A stretch of 64,000 nucleotides of DNA from Ophiura sarsii (GCA_035610835.1 CM069458.1:31397449-31461448); one strand, 5' to 3'. Positions 10,286-23,559 are shown, numbered from the stretch's first letter. Notes: a model not told the origin generated them from the sequence alone. Translations and numbers: made by a program.

Positions 10286-13200
10286 TTAAATGAGACGTGC
10301 CCTATGGTGATTATGGCATGTCTTGGAAGCCGGTTGTATTATTATACTCTATATAAACATCTTTTTACAATATCCAGTTTCTAACCAGTGGTGACTTCTT
10401 TTTCTCACTCTGGGTGTAAAAGGCTATGAACTGAATGAAAGATGTGATTTAGAAACATTTATATCATATTAAAAAAATACTGTTTTGCCCTTCTTTGGTG
10501 TGCAAAGTTTATACTATTCGCAAATGACAATTCATGTAAGTTAAGTCGGTTATTAAATATAGGCATGCATAATTCAGTTGTAACTTAAGTTAAGGCTATA
10601 TGTTCTAAAGATTAAGTAGAAAGTTGTGTTTGATAAAAGTTGCCATATTGCAATGAATTGTAATTTAACTGTAAGTCTAAAACTTAATATATTCTGATTA
10701 AGCTAGCTTAACTTTTGTTATATAAGTTAACTTTGTCTTAATGAAAATTAAGATGGCTGTAACTTTTGAAATCTAAGCGAACTATGTCTCTTGAAGTCAG
10801 CTATAATTTTTAAAATCTAACTTAGGTATGTCTTCTGAAGTTAGCCTCAACTTGTGCGTTAGGAGATTTTCATATGTTGTAGCCTGATTTTCAGAGATGT
10901 TGTAGCCTGCTGCAAACATTAACCTTTCAGTCATAACTAAGCCAGAAATGTTTGGCCTTCTGTAGAAAAACCTGGAACAACCAAGTGTTATTCATCTCTG
11001 CAACTCACTCACAGAGCAAACTTTGATTGAAGCGACAGAGATACATAAACTAGGAAATAATTTCATCACATTTACAAGAATCCCAATGAATCGGACAAGA
11101 ATCGTTGGATTCTTGATGTATTCCTGTTGATGTATTCCTGACAATATACATGTACCTGTACAGTTTATGAATTCATGAAGTTTCTTTCAGTTTGCTGAAG
11201 TGTTTCGGTGAAAATGGATGCTTAGATACTCACCAAATTTCTGCTAGAGATACTAACTACAAGCAGCCAATTTTGTTGAGTGAAATCAATGACTACGTTG
11301 AGTGAAGTCAACCAATTTGGGTCTTAGTCGACCTTTGATTTCAATAGTTGGTTCCTTTTGTTGTGCTGGGACAGTATGGTGGAGGAATTATGTCTATTTT
11401 CCTTGCAAAATTAACATGTGTTGGTATTTTTTTATTCTAGTTATTCATAGCGATTTAAAATAAACAAACAAGTTTGCCCGTCTTATTTTCTCGGTTTTGG
11501 TGGAATTTTAGTCTTAAATACATTATTTTTGTAACCCACCGAACTACCCCTACCGGACCATCCCTACCATAATAAGACCTGTTTTTGTTCATCCAACTAC
11601 CTGAATTTTTGGTATTGGATTTCACCCCATGATATGTTTGAAATAGATTTGGTATTAATTTGGATGACACAAATTAATCACCATGTATCATTCAATAATA
11701 AGATCACATTTATAAAGATTTTTTTTGTAAAGAGTTCTCCATGTATCTGCTGTATCTCCCGATACATGTTATGGAGTATCAAGGTCTGACCCCGACCTAT
11801 CTTTTGAGAGTCATGATGGATTGTAACATATTCTGTTAAATTGTTTATTTTTCCACACTTACTTGTTTTGTGTTGCACCAAGTGTTAAACTTGAGAGTAT
11901 GTGGACCTCGATAGTAGACATGTATACTTAAGAAATATATTTGTGTGTTTTTATTTTTGCAAAACCGTTATGCTGTGAGGAAAGAGCAACAATAAAGGTA
12001 GCGCACAACTGAAAAAGAGTGCACAGTTATGGTAGAGTGAAAGATATCCACTTTCTACTTTCATAGTGGATCGATTTGCCCTGTGCTTCCTTCTGTAAAT
12101 GTTATAATTTGAATTTCATTTGTGCTGGCTTGGTGCTTTGCTCGCTACGTAGGACATGCCGCTCATACAATGCGCTAGTCTTTGTCACGTCCCATGAAAA
12201 CACTTGAGTCAACCAGTTTGTTATTCCTGAATGTGTAGCACCCACTCTGCAGGTGTTGCCTCGGTAGTCGATAGTCTGTTCAGTGTGAAATTAGCAAGAT
12301 TATTTTGTGAAGCTTGTTTTGATTAATTCATGTTCATAAGGAATCGCACCTTACTACAAGTTTGGGGTCTCATTCAAATTTTGTCTAACATGTGAATTGT
12401 GCTCAATGGGTTTGTTACACAATGCATGTTTGAATGCATTAAAACATGATTTAAACATGCACAAAAGTGTAAAACAAACACAAATTTCAGTATGATTTTC
12501 ACATTTCAAATTAAAATGGGAGATTTGAATAAATAGATAGTTTTAACCTTTTTGAAGGTACAACTGCTGGAATAATTCTGTAATATCCTTCCTATGAACC
12601 CTGCATACTCTACATTTTAAGGAGTTAAGTTTATTATATAGTCACTGTCAAAATACAATGGACATATTTCAAGCTATTTCATGCGAGCGTGTTTTGTTGC
12701 TGTTCGCGAAGATGCGTCCAGATCATAAATGCGCGAACAGCTATGCATGCATGCGCGTCACGATTGACCGATCAGGACGCGCGATCATTTTTGAAATCGC
12801 CCGCTACTCACTTCCGAGTTAACGCCAGACGCATGTACACACCCCCGCATTGTTGGAATTATGTCCATAGTATTTTTGATGCTTACTATAATAGTATAGG
12901 GTGTGGACAGTATTTCAGAACTATGCCATACTGCCTTGTTAAAAGATGCTGCAATTGTATCATGTAAAAATAGAAATAAAGCTACATTTTTCAAGAATAA
13001 TGTGGACCAAGAATCATGCTGACACCAGTCTGGATGATTCTTGTGTAAAAATAATTAAGAGCCTCACAGTTTATTTTTCCAATTTTGGTACTGAACAGAC
13101 TATGGACCTGTATTTTTCTTCTAGTCTAATCTGGTTGTTATTTCCGCTCACAAGAAGCAGGTTTACATTGTCTCAAGTAAATGTATGTCAATATGCCATC

Positions 13201-14261
13201 CATTCTCAAGTGTCTGTTCTGGGATGGGCTTACATTTACTGACTGTCGCATGCATGTATGTAAAGGTAACAGACAATGTGTAACCCTTCTCTCTCCCATA
13301 TAAACCACAAAAGGTGAATATGCTATGAGAGAATTTATTCAAATTATTTGGGTGTCTGGGGTACTTTATTCAATAATTGGGAATATACTTGGTTATGTAC
13401 AAATCCAGTTGGGGTTGCTTTGATGGAACCTATCAATAGCTAATATCAATTGGGAATTGTGTTGTGAGATTACTAAGGTGATGCCACATCTGTACCAGTG
13501 AATGTAGTTCAAGAAATGTTATTGTCATGGTAAGACCAAAGTAATATAGTTAATATTCTCATCTAACTACGGTGGTAAACCAGCTTATATCACTTGCAAA
13601 ACAGTGGTTACTGTAAACCGTGATGACTTGTGGACAGAGGTGACGACCTTAGACAAAATGGTATCATTTCAGATATCTTGAATATGTGCTAGCGGTATGC
13701 GATTCAATCCTTCCTGTCGTGCAATTCAACCCTTCCCATTATGCAATTTGGATCACATGCTCATCAAATAGACTATACAAGTATTCACCACAGTCAAAAG
13801 GCCTTTCCCACCATGCAGTTTGATCACATGCTATAATAACATCATGTGTCAGTCGCATCAATCCCCTATAGTATATGAAACAATTGGTAATTTTTCTTGG
13901 AAATGAGATTTCCTATTATTATTTTTTCAAAATTTTTCAGTTGTACATTTCAGTCTGGACGTTGTAATAATGAATAATTATGATAATATATATATGATGA
14001 TGATGAATTTGTTTATCGATATAAATACAAACAAATAGTACAAACAGTTAAGAGTATACATAGTTTTTTTTCTTCTTTTTTTCGATTTTGTTTATATTTT
14101 ATTTTCAGCTTGTATTGTACAAGAAGTCACCTTTCTCTTTATACACTGAGTGTTACCTGCTGTGTTTAACAAATATGTCAGTTGTACAGAAAATAAAAAA
14201 TGTACACAATTCATTAAAGTAAATCAGTTGATATCTTGTGTTTATTTATGAGGTATGTATG
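10286..14261. other. About 4 kb without a recognisable gene
   Basis: At 10525-10870 words related to aacttaagtt and gaaatctaa/aaaatctaa recur with a period near 55 bp, a decayed tandem repeat. The rest, including the GC-richer patch at 12690-12850 with atgcatgcatgcgcg, shows neither exons with good splice sites nor repeat families of this window. Confidence 0.5.
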
Positions 14262-14489
14262 CTACAGTTTAATCAGTTCCAAATTGCAGAGAAAATTTCG
14301 GTTATTATCTCTCCATGCGTGAAAGTAATCCAAGTGTGTGCGGGAGATTATGTACACACGCACACGGTTTTGGACGCACGCAAGCGTCATGCTTATGATG
14401 CACAGTGCGCTTGTTGCACGCTTGCATCCTTCTGTATTCATTCGCTGCTGTAAGGAGGCTTCACCAATTTTGGAACTCATCAAACTATA
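14262..14489. mobile_element. MITE family 'ttcaatcagttcc', copy 3
   Basis: Begins ctacagtttaatcagttcc and ends tggaactcatcaaactatag, the same inverted ends as copies 1 and 2, with the shared interior ctctccatgcgtgaaagtaa. It has more differences than copies 1 and 2 show to each other. Confidence 0.85.
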
Positions 14490-14639
14490 GAATAAAAATG
14501 CAACATGCAGGTATTTAAAATGAATATTCCCCACCCCAATTTGTATTTCAATCGGGCAAATATTACCATTCTTTTATTTTCCGATTTTATATATAAAAAG
14601 AAAAGGATATCATCCTGCATGCCATGGAATTGTTACTCT

Positions 14640-15110
14640 ATTAATAATGGTGCACCGTGGTGTAAACAATTTAGCAACACCAAGTATGAAGTCACTATGG
14701 GAAGCTTTGACACGGCTGAAACGTGCCAATACTTGTTATTGCATGGATCATGTCCCAAACACCACAATGTATGACATGACCAAGACAGAGCCTCTTATCC
14801 ACCGTGTAAAGCGCCAGCTGAGATTCCTTGGCCATATACCTAGTCTCCCTGATGGGGAGCCTGCTAAAAAGTATGCCACCTACGCACCAACACATGGCCG
14901 AAGGAGACCTGGTCGTCCTTGCACAACATATCAGACATATACAACGCTTATTAGGGGACAATGAAGGCATGGTTCAAGAACGACAGATTGTCACTCTTGC
15001 TCAAGACCGTCGGGCATGGAAGAAACTTGTGGTCGCCTGCTCTGCAACCCGAAGGATGATGATGCGCAGCGATGGAAATGCCCACATGACTTTCCAATCG
15101 GGTTGACTAG
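14640..15110 (+). pseudogene. Dead 3' end of a non-LTR retrotransposon ORF (reverse transcriptase C-terminus)
   Basis: One frame (14647-14964) reads KRQLRFLGHIPSLPDGEPAK and then PTHGRRRPGRP. After a +1 frameshift near 14950 a second frame carries on with VTLAQDRRAWKKLVVACSAT. This order (RLRFxGHxxR..P, THGRRxRGRP, LAxDRxxWRxLV) is the typical tail of endonuclease/reverse-transcriptase ORFs of RTE/CR1-like non-LTR elements (family knowledge). Catalytic RT motifs are absent because the copy is 5'-truncated. The frameshift and a stop show it is inactive. Downstream sequence to about 15200 may be its 3' UTR. Confidence 0.75.
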
Positions 15111-15735
15111 GAACTACACACTTTGTTGACTTAGAATATTTCTAACCACAGACGGTTACCGTCTATGTTCTAACCCAACTTTTACAAAAAGAAATAAATA
15201 AGTCGAAAATTCGGTCCTAGTTGGAATCGAACCATGGACCTATGTATTGTAAAGTATGTAAGGGATCACGTCAAAACTCGACCGCCAGGCAACCGCCTGT
15301 TATGGCCGGTTCTCACAAAACCTGTCGTCTGTTATAATATACACACATAATGAGGTTGCTAGTTACACTTTGATGAGCTATTGATTTTTGCTGGGGTTGG
15401 CTTTTTCAATCTGTTTATAGCTCAATTAACTTTTTAAAATCAATACCGAAAATCCAAGGGTGCGCTATTATGACCGCAAAGTAACAGATTGATAGTGTAA
15501 ATTGGTCCGGTTACGGCATTAAGTCAACCGACGGTTGTTCAGTGTTGCATGCATGAATATTCATATACCAGTAAAACAGTTGACCTGATAGAACCGGGCG
15601 GAACCGAACGTAACCGGCGGTCAACGGGCGGTCGAGTTTTGATGTCTTCACTAAGTCAACCACTAGATAAGCGAGGGGTGAACTTGCCAAGACATGATTT
15701 TAATCGCTCTTTTTATTACGGAATAAAGCTAGGAA
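15111..15735. other. No gene seen
   Basis: Holds short GC-richer words such as gaaccgggcggaaccgaacg near 15590, and an inverted echo of aactcgaccgccaggcaacc (15275) with cggtcgagtt (15630). This could be another decayed TIR element, not delimited. Confidence 0.4.
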
Positions 15736-18700
15736 CACTGAATATCGCGCTAATTGCGGCAGAGTGCTAACCAAGTGCAATTAGCGTTATTAGCGCAAGA
15801 TCGCTAATCAAGTGCAATTAGCGCTAATTGCGCGACTCCTAGACTTGGTTCATCTTCAGAAATTACACTTTATAGCGCTTACAACGCTAGGAACACAGGA
15901 TATCGCGCTAATTGCGGCAGAGTGCTAACCAATTGCAATTAGCGTTATTAGCGCAAGACCGCTAATCAGGTGCAATTAGCGCTAATTGCGCGACTCCTAG
16001 ACCTGGTTCATCTTCAGAAATTGCACTTTAGTGATTACAATGCTAATCAAGTGCAATTAGCGCTAATTGCGCGACTCCTATAGACTTGGTTCATCTTCAG
16101 AAATTGCACTTTAGCGCTTACAATGCTAGGAACACGGGATATCGCGCTAATTGCACTAATTGCGGCAGAGTGCTAACCAAGTGCAATTAGCGTTATTAGC
16201 GCAAGACCGATAATCAAGTGCAATTAGCGCTATTAGCGCTAATTGCGCGACTCCTAGACTTGGTTCATCTTCAGAAATTGCACTTTAGCGCTTACAACGC
16301 TAGGAACACGGGATATCGCGCTAATTGCGCTAATTGCGGCAGAGTGCTAACCAAGTGCAATTAGCGTTATTAGCGCAAGACCGCTAATCAAGTGCAATTA
16401 GGGCTATTAGCGCTAATTGCGCGACTCCTAGACGTGCAATTAGCGTTATTAGCGCAAGACCGCTAATCAAGTGCAATTAGCGCTATTAGCGCTAATTGCG
16501 CGACTCCTAGACTTGGTTCATCTTCAGAAATTGCACTTTAGCGCTTACAATGCTAGGAACACGGGATATCGCGCTAATTGCGGCAGAGTGCTAACCAAGT
16601 GCAATTAGCGTTATTAGCGCAAGACCGCTAATCAAGTGCAATTAGCGCTAATTGCGCGACTCCTAGACTTGGTTCATCTTCAGAAATTGCACTTTAGCGC
16701 TTACAACGCTAGGAACAGGGGATATCGCGCTAATTGCGGCAGAGTGCTAACCAAGTGCAATTAGCGTTATTAGCGCAAGACTGCTAATCAAGTGCAATTA
16801 GCACAAGACCGCTAATCAAGTGCAAGCGCTAATTGCGCGACTCCTAGACTTGGTTCATCTTCAGAAATTGCACTTTAGCGATTACAACGCTAATCAAGTG
16901 CAATTAGCGCTAATTGCGCGACTCCTAGACTTGGTTCATCTTCAGAAATTGCACTTTAGCGCTTACAAAGCTAATCAAGTGCAATTAGCGCTATTAGCGC
17001 TAATTGCGCGACTCCTAGACTTGGTTCATCTTCAGAAATTGCACTTTAGCGCTTACAACGCTAGGAACACGGGATATCGCGCTAATTGTGCTAAAAACGA
17101 ATGTGTTTTTAGCGCATTAGCGCACATTTGTACTAGCACTGCAATTAGCGCTAATTTACATTGATCTTACACGCTAATTTGGTGCAATTAGCGACATTTG
17201 CAAAATTGCGCTAATGCGCTAATAAGCCAATATCAAGTGCAATTAGCGTTATTAGCGCAAGACCGCTAATCAAGTGCAATTAGCGCAAGACCGCTAATCA
17301 AGTGCAAGCGCTAATTGCGCGACTCCTAGACTTGGTTTCTTCAGAAATTGCACTTTAGCGATTACAATGCTAATCAAGTGCAATTAGCGCTAATTGCGCG
17401 ACTCCTAGACTTGGTTCATCTTCAGAAATTGCACTTTAGCACTTACAACGCTAATCAAGTGCAATTAGCGCTATTAGCGCTAATTGCGCGACTCCTAGAC
17501 TTGGTTCATCTTCAGAAATTGCACTTTAGCGCTTACAACGCTAGGAACACGGGATATCGCGCTAATTGTGCTTAAAACGAATGTGTTTTAGCGCATTAGC
17601 GCACATTTGTACTAGCACTGCAATTAGCGCTAATTTACATTGATCTTACACGCTAATTTGGTGCAATTAGCGACATTTGCAAAATTGCGCTAATAAGCCA
17701 ATAAGGTGCGGGATTGGCTTTTTAGCGCTTTAGCGCGGGGAGTTAGCATCTGTGTTAATTAGCGAAATTAGCGCTAAAAACGCTATTATCGCTTATTTTG
17801 CAAGTAAGTGCTAAAAACGCTATTATACGATATCAAATAAGTTTTCAAAAAAATGAGGGATGCCATCGCGCAATTAGCGCTAATTGCATCATGAGCGCTA
17901 ATAGCATCGCTGGTGTTAAAAACGCTATTATCGCTAATTTGTTAGGTAAGTGCTAAAAACGCTATTATGCATTATTTTTTCACTACAGCAAATCATACTT
18001 ATACAGGGTGTCTCTAAAAAGGTTGTGTTAACGGAGCATGTTTATATAGAGCCCCGCAGGGTTCCGGAGGACACACAAATCACACCAGAGTGCTAATCAA
18101 GTGCAATTGGCGTTATTAGCGCAAGACCGCTAATCAAGTGCAATTAGCGCTATTAGCGCTAATTGCGCGACTCCTAGACTTGGTTCATCTTCAGAAATTG
18201 CACTTTAGCGATTACAACGCTAATCAAGTGCAATTAGCGGTATTAGCGCTAATTGCGCGACTCCTAGACTTGGTTCATCTTCAGAAATTGCACTTTAGCG
18301 CTTACAACGCTAGGAACACGGGATATCGCGCTAATTGCGCTAATTGCGGCAGAGTGCTAACCAAGTGCAATTAGCGTTATTAGCGCAAGACCGCTAATCA
18401 AGTGCAATTAGCGCTATTAGCGCTAATTGTGCGACTCCTAGACTTGGTTCATCTTCAGAAATTGTACTTTAGCGCTTACAACGCTAGGAACACGGGATAT
18501 CGCGCTAATTGCGCTAATTGCGGCAGAGTGCTAACCAAGTGCAATTAGCGTTATTAGCGCAAGACCGCTAATCAAGTGCAATTAGCGCTATTAGCGCTAT
18601 TAGCGCTAATTGCGCGACTCCTAGACTTGGTTCATCTTCAGAAATTGCACTTTAGTGATTACAACGCTAATCAAGTGCAATTAGCGCTATTAGCGCTAAT

Positions 18701-21700
18701 TGCGCGACTCCTATAGACTTGGTTCATCTTCAGAAATTACACTTTAGCGCTTACAATGCTAGGAACACGGGATATCGCGCTAATTGCGCTAATTGCGGCA
18801 GAGTGCTAACCAAGTGCAATTAGCGTTATTAGCGCAAGACCGATAATCAAGTGCAATTAGCGCTATTAGCGCTAATTGCGCGACTCCTAGACTTGGTTCA
18901 TCTTCAGAAATTGCACTTTAGCGCTTACAACGCTAGGAACACGGGATATCGCGCTAATTGCGCTAATTGCGGCAGAGTGCTAACCAAGTGCAATTAGCGT
19001 TATTAGCGCAAGACCGCTAATCAAGTGCAATTAGGGCTATTAGCGCTAATTGCGCGACTCCTAGACGTGCAATTAGCGTTATTAGCGCAAGACCGCTAAT
19101 CAAGTGCAATTAGCGCTATTAGCGCTAATTGCGCGACTCCTAGACTTGGTTCATCTTCAGAAATTGCACTTTAGCGCTTACAATGCTAGGAACACGGGAT
19201 ATCGCGCTAATTGCGGCAGAGTGCTAACCAAGTGCAATTAGCGTTATTAGCGCAAGACCGCTAATCAAGTGCAATTAGCGCTAATTGCGCGACTCCTAGA
19301 CTTGGTTCATCTTCAGAAATTGCACTTTAGCGCTTACAACGCTAGGAACAGGGGATATCGCGCTAATTGCGGCAGAGTGCTAACCAAGTGCAATTAGCGT
19401 TATTAGCGCAAGACTGCTAATCAAGTGCAATTAGCACAAGACCGCTAATCAAGTGCAAGCGCTAATTGCGCGACTCCTAGACTTGGTTCATCTTCAGAAA
19501 TTGCACTTTAGCGATTACAACGCTAATCAAGTGCAATTAGCGCTAATTGCGCGACTCCTAGACTTGGTTCATCTTCAGAAATTGCACTTTAGCGCTTACA
19601 AAGCTAATCAAGTGCAATTAGCGCTATTAGCGCTAATTGCGCGACTCCTAGACTTGGTTCATCTTCAGAAATTGCACTTTAGCGCTTACAACGCTAGGAA
19701 CACGGGATATCGCGCTAATTGTGCTAAAAACGAATGTGTTTTTAGCGCATTAGCGCACATTTGTACTAGCACTGCAATTAGCGCTAATTTACATTGATCT
19801 TACACGCTAATTTGGTGCAATTAGCGACATTTGCAAAATTGCGCTAATGCGCTAATAAGCCAATATCAAGTGCAATTAGCGTTATTAGCGCAAGACCGCT
19901 AATCAAGTGCAATTAGCGCAAGACCGCTAATCAAGTGCAAGCGCTAATTGCGCGACTCCTAGACTTGGTTTCTTCAGAAATTGCACTTTAGCGATTACAA
20001 TGCTAATCAAGTGCAATTAGCGCTAATTGCGCGACTCCTAGACTTGGTTCATCTTCAGAAATTGCACTTTAGCACTTACAACGCTAATCAAGTGCAATTA
20101 GCGCTATTAGCGCTAATTGCGCGACTCCTAGACTTGGTTCATCTTCAGAAATTGCACTTTAGCGCTTACAACGCTAGGAACACGGGATATCGCGCTAATT
20201 GTGCTTAAAACGAATGTGTTTTAGCGCATTAGCGCACATTTGTACTAGCACTGCAATTAGCGCTAATTTACATTGATCTTACACGCTAATTTGGTGCAAT
20301 TAGCGACATTTGCAAAATTGCGCTAATAAGCCAATAAGGTGCGGGATTGGCTTTTTAGCGCTTTAGCGCGGGGAGTTAGCATCTGTGTTAATTAGCGAAA
20401 TTAGCGCTAAAAACGCTATTATCGCTTATTTTGCAAGTAAGTGCTAAAAACGCTATTATACGATATCAAATAAGTTTTCAAAAAAATGAGGGATGCCATC
20501 GCGCAATTAGCGCTAATTGCATCATGAGCGCTAATAGCATCGCTGGTGTTAAAAACGCTATTATCGCTAATTTGTTAGGTAAGTGCTAAAAACGCTATTA
20601 TGCATTATTTTTTCACTACAGCAAATCATACTTATACAGGGTGTCTCTAAAAAGGTTGTGTTAACGGAGCATGTTTATATAGAGCCCCGCAGGGTTCCGG
20701 AGGACACACAAATCACACCAGAGTGCTAATCAAGTGCAATTGGCGTTATTAGCGCAAGACCGCTAATCAAGTGCAATTAGCGCTATTAGCGCTAATTGCG
20801 CGACTCCTAGACTTGGTTCATCTTCAGAAATTGCACTTTAGCGATTACAACGCTAATCAAGTGCAATTAGCGGTATTAGCGCTAATTGCGCGACTCCTAG
20901 ACTTGGTTCATCTTCAGAAATTGCACTTTAGCGCTTACAACGCTAGGAACACGGGATATCGCGCTAATTGCGCTAATTGCGGCAGAGTGCTAACCAAGTG
21001 CAATTAGCGTTATTAGCGCAAGACCGCTAATCAAGTGCAATTAGCGCTATTAGCGCTAATTGTGCGACTCCTAGACTTGGTTCATCTTCAGAAATTGTAC
21101 TTTAGCGCTTACAACGCTAGGAACACGGGATATCGCGCTAATTGCGCTAATTGCGGCAGAGTGCTAACCAAGTGCAATTAGCGTTATTAGCGCAAGACCG
21201 CTAATCAAGTGCAATTAGCGCTATTAGCGCTATTAGCGCTAATTGCGCGACTCCTAGACTTGGTTCATCTTCAGAAATTGCACTTTAGTGATTACAACGC
21301 TAATCAAGTGCAATTAGCGCTATTAGCGCTAATTGCGCGACTCCTATAGACTTGGTTCATCTTCAGAAATTACACTTTAGCGCTTACAATGCTAGGAACA
21401 CGGGATATCGCGCTAATTGCGCTAATTGCGGCAGAGTGCTAACCAAGTGCAATTAGCGTTATTAGCGCAAGACCGCTAATCAAGTGCAATTAGCGCTATT
21501 AGCGCTAATTGCGCGACTCCTAGACGTGCAATTAGCGTTATTAGCGCAAGACCGCTAATCAAGTGCAATTAGCGCTAATTGCGCGACTCCTAGACTTGGT
21601 TCATCTTCAGATATTGCACTTTAGCGCTTACAACGCTAGGAACACGGGATATCGCGCTAATTGTGCTAAAAACGAATGTGTTTTTAGCGCATTAGCGCAC

Positions 21701-21815
21701 ATTTGTACTAGCACTGCAATTAGCGCTAATTTACATTGATCTTACACGCTATTTTGGTGCAATTAGCGACATTTTCAAAATTGCGCTAATGCGCTAAGGC
21801 GCCAATATCGCACCT
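15736..21815. repeat. 6.1-kb minisatellite with 2,633-bp higher-order unit
   Basis: The array is built from three recurrent modules: a palindromic gcaattagcgctaattgcgc module, a gactcctagacttggttcat module followed by cttcagaaattgcacttta, and a cgctaggaacacgggatatc module. Module order and number vary, giving subunits of about 80 to 190 bp. Landmarks show a higher-order period of exactly 2,633 bp: accgataatcaag at 16206 and 18839, and gttccggaggacacacaaat at 18061 and 20694. A third copy starts and breaks off near 21.5 kb. Copies differ by only a few bases. Open frames of up to 114 codons here are products of stop-free repeats, not genes. Confidence 0.95.
17996..18085. repeat. Non-palindromic island inside the higher-order unit
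   Basis: Contains tacagggtgtctctaaaaag and gagccccgcagggttccgg, unlike the surrounding ttagcg modules, and recurs at 20629-20718. The first part resembles the cagggtgtctc transposon end at 59729, so an old insertion may have been amplified with the array (inference). Confidence 0.6.
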
Positions 21816-22154
21816 TCCTCAACTGTTCCCAGTGGTAGCGTTGTATTTCCCTAGTGGTGTTGGTGGTGGGGTGGGGTGGGGTGGGGGGGGGGGGGGGCGG
21901 GGGTTCACGCTTTCAATTCCCCGAATCACTTTACATGGTTTTGCCCGATAATCTGTTCCAGGAATTACATTATAACAGGAATCTGGCGCCAGAGTTAAAA
22001 CAAAAATAAATATCCATCTGAAGAGGGGGTTAACATTTTTCGCTTCGTTTAGGTGGGGGTGGTGTGTGTATGAAGGGGGGGGGGCGGTCGACCGAAGAAA
22101 ATGGCCGGCCCTAGGCCCTAAGGCATTTCATCTCTCATTTCGTCCTTTGCCAGT
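21816..22154. other. No gene; G-rich microsatellite
   Basis: A ggtgggtgggg-type run passes into a tract of about 17 G at 21882-21898, and a second G run lies at 22075-22084. No coding signal. Confidence 0.6.
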
Positions 22155-22910
22155 TAGGGTCCATATCCAAACTCTCAGTGCTTTTAAATTGTTTTTCTAG
22201 CGATTTAAAAGCGCTTTTCCAACGGTATTTCGTTCTATTGTTAAAAGCATCGGAAAAAGATCGGTGATTAACTAGAAACCTCTCTACTTATCTGGCGTTA
22301 ACAATATAACTATTGTAGTACTCTTGATGGCCCAATTAGTGAAGCAGACACATGAAAGCGCGAGGAAGATTGTGTTATTAAGCTGACCAGTGTTCACCCG
22401 ACCCCTGTTGTGACGTAGAGAGCGACCCATTTGCCAGATTGTACACCTATCGGGTTTCTAGTACAAGTCCCGGGGGGGGGGGGGGGGGCACTGACATTTG
22501 AAAAGGGTATAGTTAGGTGCCGCGCTGAAGACCCCCTTTTCACCCTCTGCTGCTAGTTCTTATGACCCCCCCCCCCCCCCCTTTTGAGCCTGCATCAGTT
22601 CTTAAGACCCCGTTTTCATTGAAAATTCAAAAATCGCGAAATTTTGCGTTCCAAAGCACCAATTTTGTGTTCCAAAGCCCCAATTTTTCGAAGATTTTGC
22701 GTTCTTAAACCAAAATAAATCGAAAATTGAACTATAGGCTAGTTCTCAAGACCAATTTTTTGGGGGAAAAAATCAGTTCCTATAAGACCATATTTTTCGT
22801 CATAAAATCCACTCAGTTCAGTTCTTTAGCCCCCTTTTTGAGACCCTGGGCGACCCCGACTCAAACGATATGTTTATAGCCGCCTATTCATTGCTAGGCT
22901 TATCGTAACA

Positions 22911-23204
22911 CTTATAAAACTCGCCCATTGCTTGTGTGTTGGATTTCGATCACGACAGGAGCATGTGCAGATGCGATTTTTGTGTAAGTGGTCTGTGATT
23001 TTGTCAACATTAAATTTTTACTGTGATGTGATTTGTCGATCTACATTGAATGCAAAAAGAAACAACGCCCCCGGCTGGCCTCGAACCACCAACCTTTCGG
23101 GTAACAGCCGAACGCGCTTACCAATTGCGCCACGGAGGCGGTTACTTACTAGACTGTTTTGGTTTGTCATGTTCACCCGTACACTTCCCCGTACACTTGC
23201 AAAG
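22911..23204 (-). repeat. tRNA-Asn-containing dispersed repeat, copy 1
   Basis: Aligns with 47106-47393 over its full length, including about 155 bp on one side and 65 bp on the other side of the tRNA. Both copies sit within TIR-bounded units that are otherwise unrelated. Confidence 0.85.
23067..23139 (-). tRNA. tRNA-Asn (GTT)
   Basis: On the minus strand it reads as a 73-nt cloverleaf. The acceptor gcctccg pairs with cgggggc at all seven positions, one as a G-T wobble. The D-arm is TGGCGCAATTGG, the anticodon stem ttcgg/ccgaa encloses loop ctGTTac, and the T-arm is GGTTCGAGGCC with one mismatch. Position 38 is C where A is usual. A and B box promoters are intact. It could be functional, but its place inside a transposon-like element and a repeat suggests a mobile or relic copy. 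Confidence 0.8.
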
Positions 23205-23559
23205 GGGCGTGTACATCTCAAGTGTTTGTCCTGGACAAAAATCACATGACTCGCTTCGCTCCCAAGTCCTCGCGTGCCCGGCAAAAAGCCCATGATGCAA
23301 TACTAAGTCGTAAAAGTGTGCACATAAATCGACAAAATTGCTGTACAAACGAAATATAATCTAGAATTGTTTCAAAATAGTGTTATTCGTTACATTTAAA
23401 TCAGAATTACTTTCTTTAACAGTAAATAATCAACTTTTGAACGAGAAACTATCTTAAAACAACAAAGATTAAGAAATATAAAGCATTTTAAACATCCAAT
23501 TTAGAGAAGAGTGGTATGTTGAACCATATTACTTTTGTTTGTTATTGCGTTCACATAGC

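Noticed and set aside
15215..15275. tRNA-like sequence on the minus strand near ggttcgattcc
   Set aside because: A T-arm-like word exists but the T stem has two mismatches and no anticodon or acceptor stem forms.
16820..21007. Repeated open frames of 75-114 codons with the peptide ARLLDLVHLQKLHFS
   Set aside because: They are translations of the minisatellite, recur at the 2,633-bp period and have no independent start, splice or domain evidence.
15736..21815. CRISPR-like array of repeats with spacers
   Set aside because: The units are of variable length, spacers are themselves repeated and the genome is eukaryotic.
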